Positions 16,102 to 23,702 of a stretch of DNA of 64,000 nucleotides are shown here, one piece after another (the stretch's first letter is position 1; every line of letters begins with the position of its first letter). The position numbers and the translations under genes are program-made. Under the pieces are notes generated by a model. The model saw only the letters and a program-made list of their open reading frames with translations. It did no database searches and had not been told where the DNA came from. Source of the DNA: Pseudomonadota bacterium (lineage in GTDB: Bacteria; Pseudomonadota; Alphaproteobacteria; Rhizobiales; Xanthobacteraceae); assembly GCA_023404705.1 (NCBI GenBank), contig JAEYAU010000253.1:1-64000 (forward strand). The letters are read 5' to 3'.

Positions 16102-17910
16102 ATGCGCAAATTACTCTTCACAACTTGCTTGACTGCCGCGACGGCATTCGCCGCCGCGGGGACTGCGACTGCCAATGATGAGCTGATCAAGCTGCAGCAG
16201 GATCCCAAGCAGTGGGTCATGCCGACGGGCGATTACGGAAACCAGCGTTACTCCAAGCTCAATCAGATCAACGCCAGCAATGTCGGCAAATTGCAGGTGG
16301 CCTGGACGTTTTCAACCGGCGTTCTGCGCGGCCACGAAGGTGGTCCGCTGATCATCGGCGACATGATGTACGTGCACACGCCATTCCCGAACATCGTCTA
16401 CGCGCTCAATCTGAAGGACGAGGGCAAGATCGTCTGGAAGTACGAGCCGAAGCAGGATCCGAACGTCATCCCCGTGATGTGCTGCGACACGGTCAACCGT
16501 GGTCCGGCCTATGCGGACGGCAAGATCTTCCTGCATCAGGCCGACACTACGCTGGTGGCGCTCGACGCGAAGAGCGGCAACGTGGTGTGGTCGGTGAAGA
16601 ACGGCGATCCCGCGAAGGGTGAGACCGGCACCTCGGCCCCGATGGTGGTCAAGGACAAGGTCATCGTCGGCATCTCGGGCGGCGAGTTCGGCGTCCGCGG
16701 TTCCGTCACCGCCTACAACATCAAGGACGGCAAGCAGGCGTGGCGTGGCTATTCGATGGGACCGGACAGCGACACGCTGATGGACCCGCAGAAGACCACG
16801 AACCTCGGCAAGCCGGTCGGCGCCTCGTCGGGCACCAACACCTGGCAGGGCGACCAGTGGAAGATCGGCGGCGGCACCACGTGGGGTTGGTACTCCTACG
16901 ACCCGCAGCTGAACCTGATGTACTACGGCACGGGCAATCCTTCGACCTGGAATCCGAAGCAGCGCCCGGGCGACAATCGCTGGTCGATGACGATCTTCGC
17001 CCGCGACGTCGACACGGGTCAGGCCCGCTGGGTCTATCAGATGACCCCGCACGACGAGTGGGACTATGACGGCATCAACGAGATGATCCTGGCCGACATC
17101 AATGTCGGCGGGCAGGCGAAGAAGGCCCTCGTTCACTTCGACCGCAATGGTCTCGCCTACACCCTCGACCGCACCAACGGCGAACTGCTCGTCGCCGAGA
17201 AGTACGATCCGAAGGTGAACTGGACCACCGGCGTCGACATGAAGAAGGACTCGCCGAACTACGGCCGCCCGGCCGTCGTCGCGCAGTTCTCGACCGACAA
17301 GCAGGGTGAGGACGTCAACACGAAGAACATCTGCCCGGCGGCGCTCGGCACGAAGGACCAGCAACCTGCTGCCTTCTCGCCGGACACCAACCTGTTCTAC
17401 GTGCCGACCAACCACGTCTGCATGGACTACGAGCCCTTCCGCGTGCGTTACACGGCGGGCCAGCCCTATGTCGGCGCGACGCTGTCCATGTATCCGCCGC
17501 AGGGCGAGAGCCACATGGGCAACTTCATCGCCTGGGACGCCGGCACCGGCAAGATCGTCTGGTCGAACAAGGAGCAGTTCTCCGTGTGGTCAGGCGCGCT
17601 CGCGACCGCCGGCGGCGTCGTGTTCTACGGCACGCTGGAAGGCTACCTGAAGGCGGTCGATGCCAAGACAGGCAAGGAGCTCTACAAGTTCAAGACCCCG
17701 TCCGGCATCATCGGCAACGTCACCACCTATGAGCAGGGTGGAAAGCAGTACATCGCGATTCTGTCCGGCGTCGGTGGCTGGGCGGGTATCGGCCTCGCGG
17801 CCGGCCTGACCGACCCGACCGCTGGTCTGGGCGCCGTGGGCGGCTATGCCGGCCTGCGCAACTATACGGCGCTCGGCGGACAGCTGACCGTGTTTGCGCT
17901 GCCGAACTGA
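16102..17910 (+). CDS. xoxF: lanthanide-dependent PQQ methanol dehydrogenase
   Basis: A 602-residue exported eight-bladed quinoprotein that oxidises methanol (often also formaldehyde) in the periplasm. The signal peptide is residues 1-25. PQQ-site features are the vicinal disulfide Cys127-Cys128 (PVMCCDT), Glu195 (GGEFGV), Asn279 (GTGNPSTW) and the catalytic Asp321. The deciding residue is Asp323 two positions later (HDEWDYDGINE): this second Asp coordinates a lanthanide and marks XoxF, whereas calcium MxaF has Ala. GGPLIIGDMMYVHTPFPN is typical of the XoxF5-like group. xoxG and xoxJ follow, with no mxaI-like small subunit gene. ATG 16102 has a strong GGGAGGAT site. Confidence 0.97.
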   Translation: MRKLLFTTCLTAATAFAAAGTATANDELIKLQQDPKQWVMPTGDYGNQRYSKLNQINASNVGKLQVAWTFSTGVLRGHEGGPLIIGDMMYVHTPFPNIVYALNLKDEGKIVWKYEPKQDPNVIPVMCCDTVNRGPAYADGKIFLHQADTTLVALDAKSGNVVWSVKNGDPAKGETGTSAPMVVKDKVIVGISGGEFGVRGSVTAYNIKDGKQAWRGYSMGPDSDTLMDPQKTTNLGKPVGASSGTNTWQGDQWKIGGGTTWGWYSYDPQLNLMYYGTGNPSTWNPKQRPGDNRWSMTIFARDVDTGQARWVYQMTPHDEWDYDGINEMILADINVGGQAKKALVHFDRNGLAYTLDRTNGELLVAEKYDPKVNWTTGVDMKKDSPNYGRPAVVAQFSTDKQGEDVNTKNICPAALGTKDQQPAAFSPDTNLFYVPTNHVCMDYEPFRVRYTAGQPYVGATLSMYPPQGESHMGNFIAWDAGTGKIVWSNKEQFSVWSGALATAGGVVFYGTLEGYLKAVDAKTGKELYKFKTPSGIIGNVTTYEQGGKQYIAILSGVGGWAGIGLAAGLTDPTAGLGAVGGYAGLRNYTALGGQLTVFALPN

Positions 17911-18008
17911 GGTTCGCCGCAGACGACATGACAGTGCGCTCCCGGCCCGTCACGCAAGTGACCCGCCGGGCAGCCTGTCGGCCAAACAACCTCGTGAAGG
18001 ATAAGCTC

Positions 18009-18530
18009 GTGAGAACGCGTCTTGTCGCGACGACCGTCGTCGTCGCCAGTGTCTGCTGCGCCGTGATCGCTCTCGCCGACGGCTCCGGTGATCCGAAAGC
18101 CGTGAAGAGTGAGGACGGAAAGTATTTCGACAAGGAAGGAACGCCGACCTACAACGTGAAGGAAGACGGCACCGTCGACTGGTACACCTACTCGGGCTAT
18201 CGCCGTTACCACTCCGAGTGCCATGTCTGTCACGGCCCGGACGGCGAGGGCTCGACCTATGCGCCCGCGCTCAAGAACTCGCTCAAGACCCTGAGCTATG
18301 CGGACTTCATGGAAGTGGTGATCAACGGTCGCAAGGTCCATCGCCCCGGCCAGGAGAGCGTGATGCCGGCCTTCGGCGAGAACACCAACGTGGCCTGCTA
18401 CATGGACGATCTCTACGTCTATCTGCGCGCCCGCGCCAACGATGCGGTCGGCCGCGTGCGCCCGCCCAAGCGCGAGGAGAAGCCGCCGGCCGCGACCCAA
18501 GCCGAGGAAACCTGCATCGGCAAGAGCTAG
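18009..18530 (+). CDS. xoxG: cytochrome c electron acceptor of XoxF
   Basis: A 173-residue exported c-type cytochrome (cL-like). The signal peptide spans about residues 1-23. The haem site is Cys71-His-Val-Cys74-His75 and the likely axial Met is 119 in ESVMPAFGE. It accepts electrons from XoxF-bound PQQH2 and passes them to an oxidase. GTG 18009 was chosen because AAGGA lies 7 nt upstream and the signal peptide begins there; the open frame back to 17928 would add a non-signal basic stretch. The C-terminus is Pro/Glu/Ala-rich with one more Cys. Confidence 0.94.
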   Translation: MRTRLVATTVVVASVCCAVIALADGSGDPKAVKSEDGKYFDKEGTPTYNVKEDGTVDWYTYSGYRRYHSECHVCHGPDGEGSTYAPALKNSLKTLSYADFMEVVINGRKVHRPGQESVMPAFGENTNVACYMDDLYVYLRARANDAVGRVRPPKREEKPPAATQAEETCIGKS

Positions 18531-18577
18531 CGCATATTCGATGAAGTCGGCACCGGTTCGCCGACAGGAACATGCGC
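18530..18577. repeat. dispersed imperfect palindrome between xoxG and xoxJ
   Basis: GCGCATATTC at the left is inversely matched by GGAACATGCGC at the right, with the core GAAGTCGGCACCGGTTCGCC between. The copy at 56375-56423 shares the ends and core. It overlaps the last base of the xoxG stop and may form an mRNA hairpin between the two genes. Confidence 0.65.
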
Positions 18578-18613
18578 CCAACCAGGACGCCGCTCCGGAA
18601 GAGGAGGGCCATC

Positions 18614-19486
18614 ATGACGAAGAGAGCCGGCCATCGCACGATCGCCCTGGCATTCGTCTGCGTCGCGTCGCTCGCACAGCCGGACCACGCACGCGCGCAG
18701 GCCAACGAGCCGACAATCGAGCTGATCGATCCCCAGGTGCTGCGGGTCTGTGCCGATCCGCACAACCTGCCCTTCTCCAACGAGCAGGGCGAGGGCTTCG
18801 AGAACAAGCTCGCCGAGATGCTCGCCGCCAAGCTCGGCAAGAAGCTCGCCTACACATTCTTCCCGCAGGCCACGGGTTTCGTGCGCATGACGCTCGGCGC
18901 GCACAAATGCGACGTCATCATCGGCTTCCCGCAGGGTGACGAGCTGGTTCAGAACACCAATCCCTATTACCGCACGGCCTACGCGCTGGTCGTCAAGGCC
19001 GGCGCCGGCCTCGATGACGTCGACAAGCTCTCCGACGAGCGCCTCAAGGGCAAGCGCATCGGCATCGTCGCGGGCACGCCGCCCGCCACCTATCTGGCGA
19101 TGAACGGGCTGCTCGGGCAGGTTCGGCCCTATCACCTGATGATCGACACGCGTGTCGATTCCTCGGCGGTCTCGATGATGCAGGACCTGGAGAAGGACGC
19201 CATCGATGCCGGCGTGCTCTGGGGACCGATGGCGGGCTTCTACGCCAAGCAGGCCAAGACGCCGGTGCGCGTCACGCCGCTGCTCAAGGAGACCGGAGGG
19301 CCCCGCCTCGTCTTTCGCATGACCATGGGCGTACGCGCCGCCGACCAGAACTGGAAGCGCACGCTCAACCGGTTCATCCAGGAGAACCAGCCCGAGATCA
19401 ACAAGCTCCTGATCGGCTTCGGCGTCCCTTTGCTCGACGAGCGCGATCAGCCGATCACCGAGCAGACTTTGACCAAGCGGCCATGA
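18614..19486 (+). CDS. xoxJ: XoxJ periplasmic protein (MoxJ-like binding-protein fold)
   Basis: A 290-residue exported protein of the quinoprotein dehydrogenase-associated substrate-binding family. After a signal peptide (to about HARAQ) it reads LRVCADPHNLPFSNEQGEGFENKLAEML, the family entry signature, then FVRMTLGAHKCDVIIGFPQG and RIGIVAGTPPATYLAMNGL. MxaJ/XoxJ are thought to activate or load the dehydrogenase rather than transport a solute. ATG 18614 has GGAGGG upstream; the in-frame ATG-less extension to 18572 is part of the repeat. It overlaps the next gene by 4 bp. Confidence 0.93.
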   Translation: MTKRAGHRTIALAFVCVASLAQPDHARAQANEPTIELIDPQVLRVCADPHNLPFSNEQGEGFENKLAEMLAAKLGKKLAYTFFPQATGFVRMTLGAHKCDVIIGFPQGDELVQNTNPYYRTAYALVVKAGAGLDDVDKLSDERLKGKRIGIVAGTPPATYLAMNGLLGQVRPYHLMIDTRVDSSAVSMMQDLEKDAIDAGVLWGPMAGFYAKQAKTPVRVTPLLKETGGPRLVFRMTMGVRAADQNWKRTLNRFIQENQPEINKLLIGFGVPLLDERDQPITEQTLTKRP

Positions 19487-20031
19487 GCCTGCGTCTCGGC
19501 GTGCTCGCCGCAGCGCTGCTGCTCGCGCTCGCGCCGGCCAGCGCGCAGGGCGTCGCCGAGCCGGAGGGCTATCGCACCGAGGACTACCGGTCGCCGGTTC
19601 CGACGACCTTGCGCGGCGCGCGCGTCCTCAGCACGGATGATGCCGAGCAGCTCTGGAAAGCCGGCGCGGCCGTGTTCGTCGATGTGATGCCGCATGCGCC
19701 GAAGCCTGCCAACCTGCCGGCCGGCACCATCTGGCGCGAGAAGCAGCGGCTCAACATTCCGGGCAGCATCTGGCTGCCCGACACCGGCTACGGTGCGCTC
19801 GCCGCCGTCACCGAGGCCTATCTGCGCGACAATCTCGCGCGTGCCACGGGCCGCGACCGCAACAGGCTGCTGGTGATCTATTGTCTGCGTGACTGCTGGA
19901 TGTCCTGGAACGCCGCCAAGCGCGTGCTCGCCATGGGCTACGCCAATGTCGCCTGGTATCCGGACGGCACCGATGGATGGCAGGAGGCGCTGCTGCCGCT
20001 CGTCTCGGCCCGGCCCGAGCCGCGCGAGTGA
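19483..20031 (+). CDS. PQQ-dependent catabolism-associated CXXCW-family protein (rhodanese-like)
   Basis: A 182-residue exported protein with a signal peptide ending SAQG and a rhodanese-like fold. The hallmark segment reads VIYCLRDCWMSWNAAKR, with Cys134 and Cys138-Trp139; here three residues separate the cysteines, although the family name says CXXCW. It occurs only beside PQQ alcohol dehydrogenases. A thiol/disulfide or sulfane-sulfur role, possibly with the SoxYZ-like carrier, is plausible but unproven. The start overlaps the xoxJ stop (ATGA). Its stop abuts the stop of the convergent gene at 20032 with no spacer. Confidence 0.9.
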   Translation: MSLRLGVLAAALLLALAPASAQGVAEPEGYRTEDYRSPVPTTLRGARVLSTDDAEQLWKAGAAVFVDVMPHAPKPANLPAGTIWREKQRLNIPGSIWLPDTGYGALAAVTEAYLRDNLARATGRDRNRLLVIYCLRDCWMSWNAAKRVLAMGYANVAWYPDGTDGWQEALLPLVSARPEPRE

Positions 20032-20631
20032 CTATTCCAGCGCCTGCTGGATCGCGCGCGCCAACGCGAACAACCGCCGCTCGATCTGCACCGGCACCTC
20101 GCACGCGTAGCGCACGGTCTTGCGCCGCTCCTCGAAGATGCGCGTGCTCCACTCGATCTGGTTGTTGAGCTCGTCCACCTTGGCCTGCTCGCGCTGCGGC
20201 GCGTCGTAGAGCGTGCGCAGCTGCGCCGTATCGGCGCGGATCCTGTCGGCGAACTCCTGCTGTCGCCGCGCGAGGCGCTCGAGACCGTGCACGATGTCGC
20301 TGCGGTCGTGGTTGAGCCGCGCGTAGAGGCCGGCGAACAGGAGCTTTCCCTTCGTCTCGCGGTCGGCGCCGGTGACGAACTCCGTGATGGCCTGCTGCGC
20401 CTCCTCGACCGGCGTGCGCCGCTGCGCGAGCCGCGCGACCAGGTCGCGCACCTTCTGGTCCTCCTCCCACTTGTTGCCGACATCGTCGATCGGTGGCCCG
20501 GACCAGACCGCGGGCAGCGAGATCTCGGCGACTTTCACTTGCACGCAGGGCCAGTCCGCATGGCGCGAGTCCGCCGCAAGGGCAGGCGTCAGCGCTAGGG
20601 CAAAAGCCATGGCAAGGAGCAGATGTCTCAT
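20032..20631 (-). CDS. exported helical protein of the lanthanide/PQQ ABC operon, unknown function
   Basis: A 199-residue protein with a signal peptide (MRHLLLAMAFALALTPALAAD). Its mature part is mostly charged helix (residues about 60-190, many Glu/Arg/Gln, likely coiled coil) with two cysteines (WPCVQ, RYACEV). It is the last gene of the six-gene minus operon and overlaps the permease gene by 4 bp. Exported proteins of unknown role are also encoded in the Methylorubrum lut cluster, so it may be an accessory of lanthanide handling. I cannot match it to a specific lut letter. Confidence 0.75.
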   Translation of the reverse strand: MRHLLLAMAFALALTPALAADSRHADWPCVQVKVAEISLPAVWSGPPIDDVGNKWEEDQKVRDLVARLAQRRTPVEEAQQAITEFVTGADRETKGKLLFAGLYARLNHDRSDIVHGLERLARRQQEFADRIRADTAQLRTLYDAPQREQAKVDELNNQIEWSTRIFEERRKTVRYACEVPVQIERRLFALARAIQQALE

Positions 20632-21479
20632 GCGTCACCTCCCGGGCCGCCGCGCCGAGCGATCAGGCCGCGCGCCGGATCATAGGCCACGATGGCGCCG
20701 ATCATGAAGACCGCCGTGCAAGCCAGCACGACCGCGAGCGAGGTCCAGTTCACCTGGGCATAGAGCGCAAACCGGATCAGCTCCACCGCATGGGTGAACG
20801 GGTTTGCCTGGCAGATCCGATAGAGCAGGGGGCTCGCCTCCTCGACGCGCCAGAGCGGGTAAAGCGCGGAGGATGCGAAGAACATCGGGAAGATCACGAA
20901 GTTCATCACGCCCGCGAAATTCTCGAGCTGCTTCACCAGCGAAGAGATCAGCATGCCGAGCGCGCCCAGCATCAGGCCCGAGAGCACCAGTGCAGGCAGA
21001 ACCGTGAGATAGCCGATCATCGGCGGCTCGATCTCCCAGAACCAGGCGATCGCCAGGAACGCATAGACCTGGAGGATCGACACCGCGGTGCCGGCGATCA
21101 GCTTGCACGAGAGCAGGAACCAGCGCGGCAGCGGGCTCACCAGCAGCGTGCGCATGTTGCCCATCTCGCGGTCGTAGACCATCGAGAGCGACGACTGCAT
21201 GCCGTTGAAGAGCTGGATCATCGCGATCAGCCCGGGCGTGATGTAGACCTCGTAGAGGATATAGGTCTCGTAGGGCGGGATGATGGAAACGCCGAGCACC
21301 TGGCGGAACCCGGCCGCGAAGATGAAAAGCCACACCAGCGGCCGCACCAGCGCCGCGATGAAGCGCTCGCGCTGATGCAAGAAGCGCAGCGCCTCGCGCC
21401 AGACGATGCCCTTCAGGCAGATCACATATTGCGCGAGCCGGAAGCCCTCAGGGACAGCGGTGACGAGTTCGGCGCTCAT
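20628..21479 (-). CDS. lutF: ABC-2 type permease, PQQ alcohol dehydrogenase-associated (PedC/LutF-like)
   Basis: A 283-residue ABC-2 permease with six hydrophobic segments and the exporter-class pattern SMVYDREMGNMRTLLVSPLPRWFLL, then FFASSALYPLWRV and CQANPFTHAVELIRFALY. The family is known from the Pseudomonas ped and Methylorubrum lut clusters, where the transporter is needed for lanthanide-dependent growth. It partners with the ATPase at 21476 (4-bp overlap). Note that the fold is of the exporter type, although lanthanide import is the favoured role in those systems. Confidence 0.9.
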   Translation of the reverse strand: MSAELVTAVPEGFRLAQYVICLKGIVWREALRFLHQRERFIAALVRPLVWLFIFAAGFRQVLGVSIIPPYETYILYEVYITPGLIAMIQLFNGMQSSLSMVYDREMGNMRTLLVSPLPRWFLLSCKLIAGTAVSILQVYAFLAIAWFWEIEPPMIGYLTVLPALVLSGLMLGALGMLISSLVKQLENFAGVMNFVIFPMFFASSALYPLWRVEEASPLLYRICQANPFTHAVELIRFALYAQVNWTSLAVVLACTAVFMIGAIVAYDPARGLIARRGGPGGDA

Positions 21480-22240
21480 CGCTCGCCCTCCTGGTCAGGC
21501 TCGCGCGTGAGCCGCGTGAAGGCGGCGCGCAGATCCGCCTCGCCCGACTGCGCCACCACTTGCGCTACCGCGCCATGCGCCAGCACGCGTCCGCGATGCA
21601 GCAGGATCATCTGGTCGTCGGCCGCGACCTCGTCGACGAGATGCGTCGCCCAGAGAACACCGATGCCCTCTTGCGTCACCAGTTCACGGACATGGCTGAG
21701 GATGTCCGCCCGCGCCTTGATGTCGAGCCCGACCGTCGGCTCGTCGAGCACCAGCAGCCGCGGCCGGTGCAGCAGCGCGCGTGCGATCTCGACCCGGCGC
21801 ATCTGCCCGCCCGAGAGGTTGCGCACCTTGTCGCCCGCGCGGTCGGACAACGCGATGCGCGCCAGCACCTCCTCGGCGCGCCGGCGTGCGTCGCGCTTGC
21901 CGATGCCGTGCAGCGCCGCGTGATAGGTGAGGTTCTGCAGCACCGAGAGATCGAGATCGAGCGTGCGCGACTGGAACACGACGCCGAGCATGCGCAGCGC
22001 CTGGCCCGGCGTGCGGGCCACGTCGTGGTCGAAGATGCGGATGCTGCCGCGCTGCGTCGCATAGAGCCGCGTGATCAGCGAGAACAGCGTGCTCTTGCCG
22101 GCGCCGTTGAGGCCGAGCAGCACCGCGAAGGTGGACGCCGGGATCTCGAGCGACACGTCGTCGAGCGCCTTGCGCGGCCCGTAGCTGTGGCTCACGCCCG
22201 TGACGGTCAGGGCAGGCGGTGCATCCGCGCGTTTCAGCAT
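21476..22240 (-). CDS. lutE: ABC ATP-binding protein, PQQ alcohol dehydrogenase-associated (PedB/LutE-like)
   Basis: A 254-residue ATPase: Walker A GLNGAGKST, Q-loop VVFQSRTLDLDLSV, signature LSGGQMRRVEIARALLHRP, Walker B LLVLDEPTVGLD and switch ATHLVDE. The sequence type is the DrrA/ABC-2 partner class specific to PQQ-dependent dehydrogenase loci. It energises the permease at 20628. A 15-bp gap separates it from the cupredoxin-like gene upstream. Confidence 0.92.
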   Translation of the reverse strand: MLKRADAPPALTVTGVSHSYGPRKALDDVSLEIPASTFAVLLGLNGAGKSTLFSLITRLYATQRGSIRIFDHDVARTPGQALRMLGVVFQSRTLDLDLSVLQNLTYHAALHGIGKRDARRRAEEVLARIALSDRAGDKVRNLSGGQMRRVEIARALLHRPRLLVLDEPTVGLDIKARADILSHVRELVTQEGIGVLWATHLVDEVAADDQMILLHRGRVLAHGAVAQVVAQSGEADLRAAFTRLTREPDQEGER

Positions 22241-22255
22241 CCGTGGTTCGGCACG

Positions 22256-22681
22256 TTACTTGACATTGAACATGATCACGACCCCGCGCTGCTCGAGCCC
22301 TTTCGCATGCATGCGGTAATTGCCGGGCCGGATCGGCACGAAGAAGATCTCGGATTGCGCCGCCTTCTCGTATTCGAGCTCGAACAACCGGTTCGCCTTG
22401 ATCTCCATGCCGCCCGCCTCGACCTTGCGCAGCCAGATATTGTCGAACAGTTCCGGCGCGACGAGGGCGTATTCGTGCTTGCCGCTCGAGATGATCTTGA
22501 GCCGGTAGGCCTTGCCGGTCTCGAGATTGTACTCCTTCTGCGAGAGCCCGAAGCCCGTATCGTCAGTGCCCAGCACCAGATCCGGCAGCCGCACCGGCTT
22601 GCCTGACAGATCGCCCGCCGCGATCGCGGCGCCGCCGAGCCCCAGCAGCAGCCCAAGACACACGAGCAAGCCCCGAACCAT
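22256..22681 (-). CDS. exported cupredoxin-like protein
   Basis: A 141-residue exported protein. After a 22-residue signal peptide (MVRGLLVCLGLLLGLGGAAIAAG) the mature part is beta-rich, with KAYRLKIISSGKHEYALVAPELF, FELEYEKAAQSEIFFVPIRPGNYRMHAKG and MFNVK, resembling cupredoxin-fold proteins. A His (GKHEY) and a late His/Met (YRMH) are there, but the usual Cys ligand is missing, so a type-1 copper site is unlikely. It could bind another metal, a lanthanide being tempting given the operon. ATG 22681 has GGAGGACAAC directly upstream. Confidence 0.8.
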   Translation of the reverse strand: MVRGLLVCLGLLLGLGGAAIAAGDLSGKPVRLPDLVLGTDDTGFGLSQKEYNLETGKAYRLKIISSGKHEYALVAPELFDNIWLRKVEAGGMEIKANRLFELEYEKAAQSEIFFVPIRPGNYRMHAKGLEQRGVVIMFNVK

Positions 22682-22719
22682 GTTGTCCTCCCCCTGAAAC
22701 GCTCGTCGCGCCAGCCGCC

Positions 22720-23688
22720 TTACGGCGCGACCACGATGCCCCACGGCAATTCGCCGACCTGAATCGACTTGATCACTCGCTGTCCCGCGATATCGATCAC
22801 CGAGATGTCGTTCGACACGCCATTGGTGGAGAGCAGGAACTTCTCGTCGGGCGTGAAGGCGAGCTGCCAGACCCGCTGTCCCACCAGCAGATACTTCTCG
22901 ACCTTATGGGTCGCGGTGTCGATCACCGCGATGCGGTTGGCGGGCCCGAGCGCCACGAAGGCGGTCTTGCCGTCCTTCGTGATGCGCACGCCGACCGGCT
23001 GGATCGCCTCGGGCCGCAGCCCGCGCACCTCGAAGGTGATCTTCTTCTTCACCTCGCGCTTCGCCACGTCGATCACGCTCACGGTGCCGCCGATCTCCGA
23101 GGAGACCCAGACCTCGGTGCCGTCCGGCTTGAACTCGGCGAAGCGCGGCCGCGCATCTACCAGCACGTTCGACACGATCTCGTAGCTCTCCGTGTCGATG
23201 AAATGCGCCATGTTGGTGGTCTCGGAGGTGTTGACGAGGAGTTTCCCGTCCGGGCTGATGCCCATGCCCTCAGGCTCGACGCCGACCGGCACCTCCTTGA
23301 CGAGCGCGCGCCGCTCCATGTCGATCACGGTGACCATGTTGTCGTCTTCGTTCGCGACATAGAGGATTTTGCCGCTCGGATGCAGGGTGAAAAGCTCCGG
23401 GTCCGGCCCCGAGGGCAGGCTGCCGGTCACCTCGTGCGTCGCCGTGTCGATCAGCTGGATCGTGTCGTCATCGCCGCAGGCGACCATCAGGAACTTGCCG
23501 TCCTTGGTGAGCCCGATGCCGCGCGGCCGCTGCCCGACCTTGATGGTCTTCACCACCGCCAATTTATCGGTGTCGATCACCGAGATCGTGTTGCTCTTCT
23601 CGTTCGAGACATAGGCCGTGAAGGCGGCCGCGCGGGAGACCGCGAACAGCGCGAGACCGCAAGCGAGCAGCAGACGAAGCCACATCAT
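22720..23688 (-). CDS. YVTN beta-propeller protein, PQQ-dependent catabolism-associated (PedA2-like)
   Basis: A 322-residue exported seven-bladed propeller. About seven repeats of roughly 42 residues end in motifs such as TISVIDTDKLAVVKTI, TVSVIDVAKREVKKKI and RIAVIDTATHKVEKYL. The signal peptide covers residues 1-22. Its family is confined to PQQ dehydrogenase/ABC loci and corresponds to the PedA2-type component. A scaffold or metal/ligand capture role in the periplasm is likely. Two adjacent ATGs (23688, 23685) follow GAGGG; the first was chosen. It lies 14 bp after the binding-protein gene. Confidence 0.9.
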   Translation of the reverse strand: MMWLRLLLACGLALFAVSRAAAFTAYVSNEKSNTISVIDTDKLAVVKTIKVGQRPRGIGLTKDGKFLMVACGDDDTIQLIDTATHEVTGSLPSGPDPELFTLHPSGKILYVANEDDNMVTVIDMERRALVKEVPVGVEPEGMGISPDGKLLVNTSETTNMAHFIDTESYEIVSNVLVDARPRFAEFKPDGTEVWVSSEIGGTVSVIDVAKREVKKKITFEVRGLRPEAIQPVGVRITKDGKTAFVALGPANRIAVIDTATHKVEKYLLVGQRVWQLAFTPDEKFLLSTNGVSNDISVIDIAGQRVIKSIQVGELPWGIVVAP

Positions 23689-23702
23689 CCTAGTCCCTCG
23701 GG

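Noticed and set aside
15960..16178. A short protein gene overlapping the xoxF start.
   Set aside because: It has no ribosome site, runs into the xoxF coding region in another frame and shows no recognisable pattern.
16102..17910. Calcium-dependent MxaF instead of XoxF.
   Set aside because: Asp323 two residues after the catalytic Asp is present and no mxaI small subunit follows; both point to XoxF.
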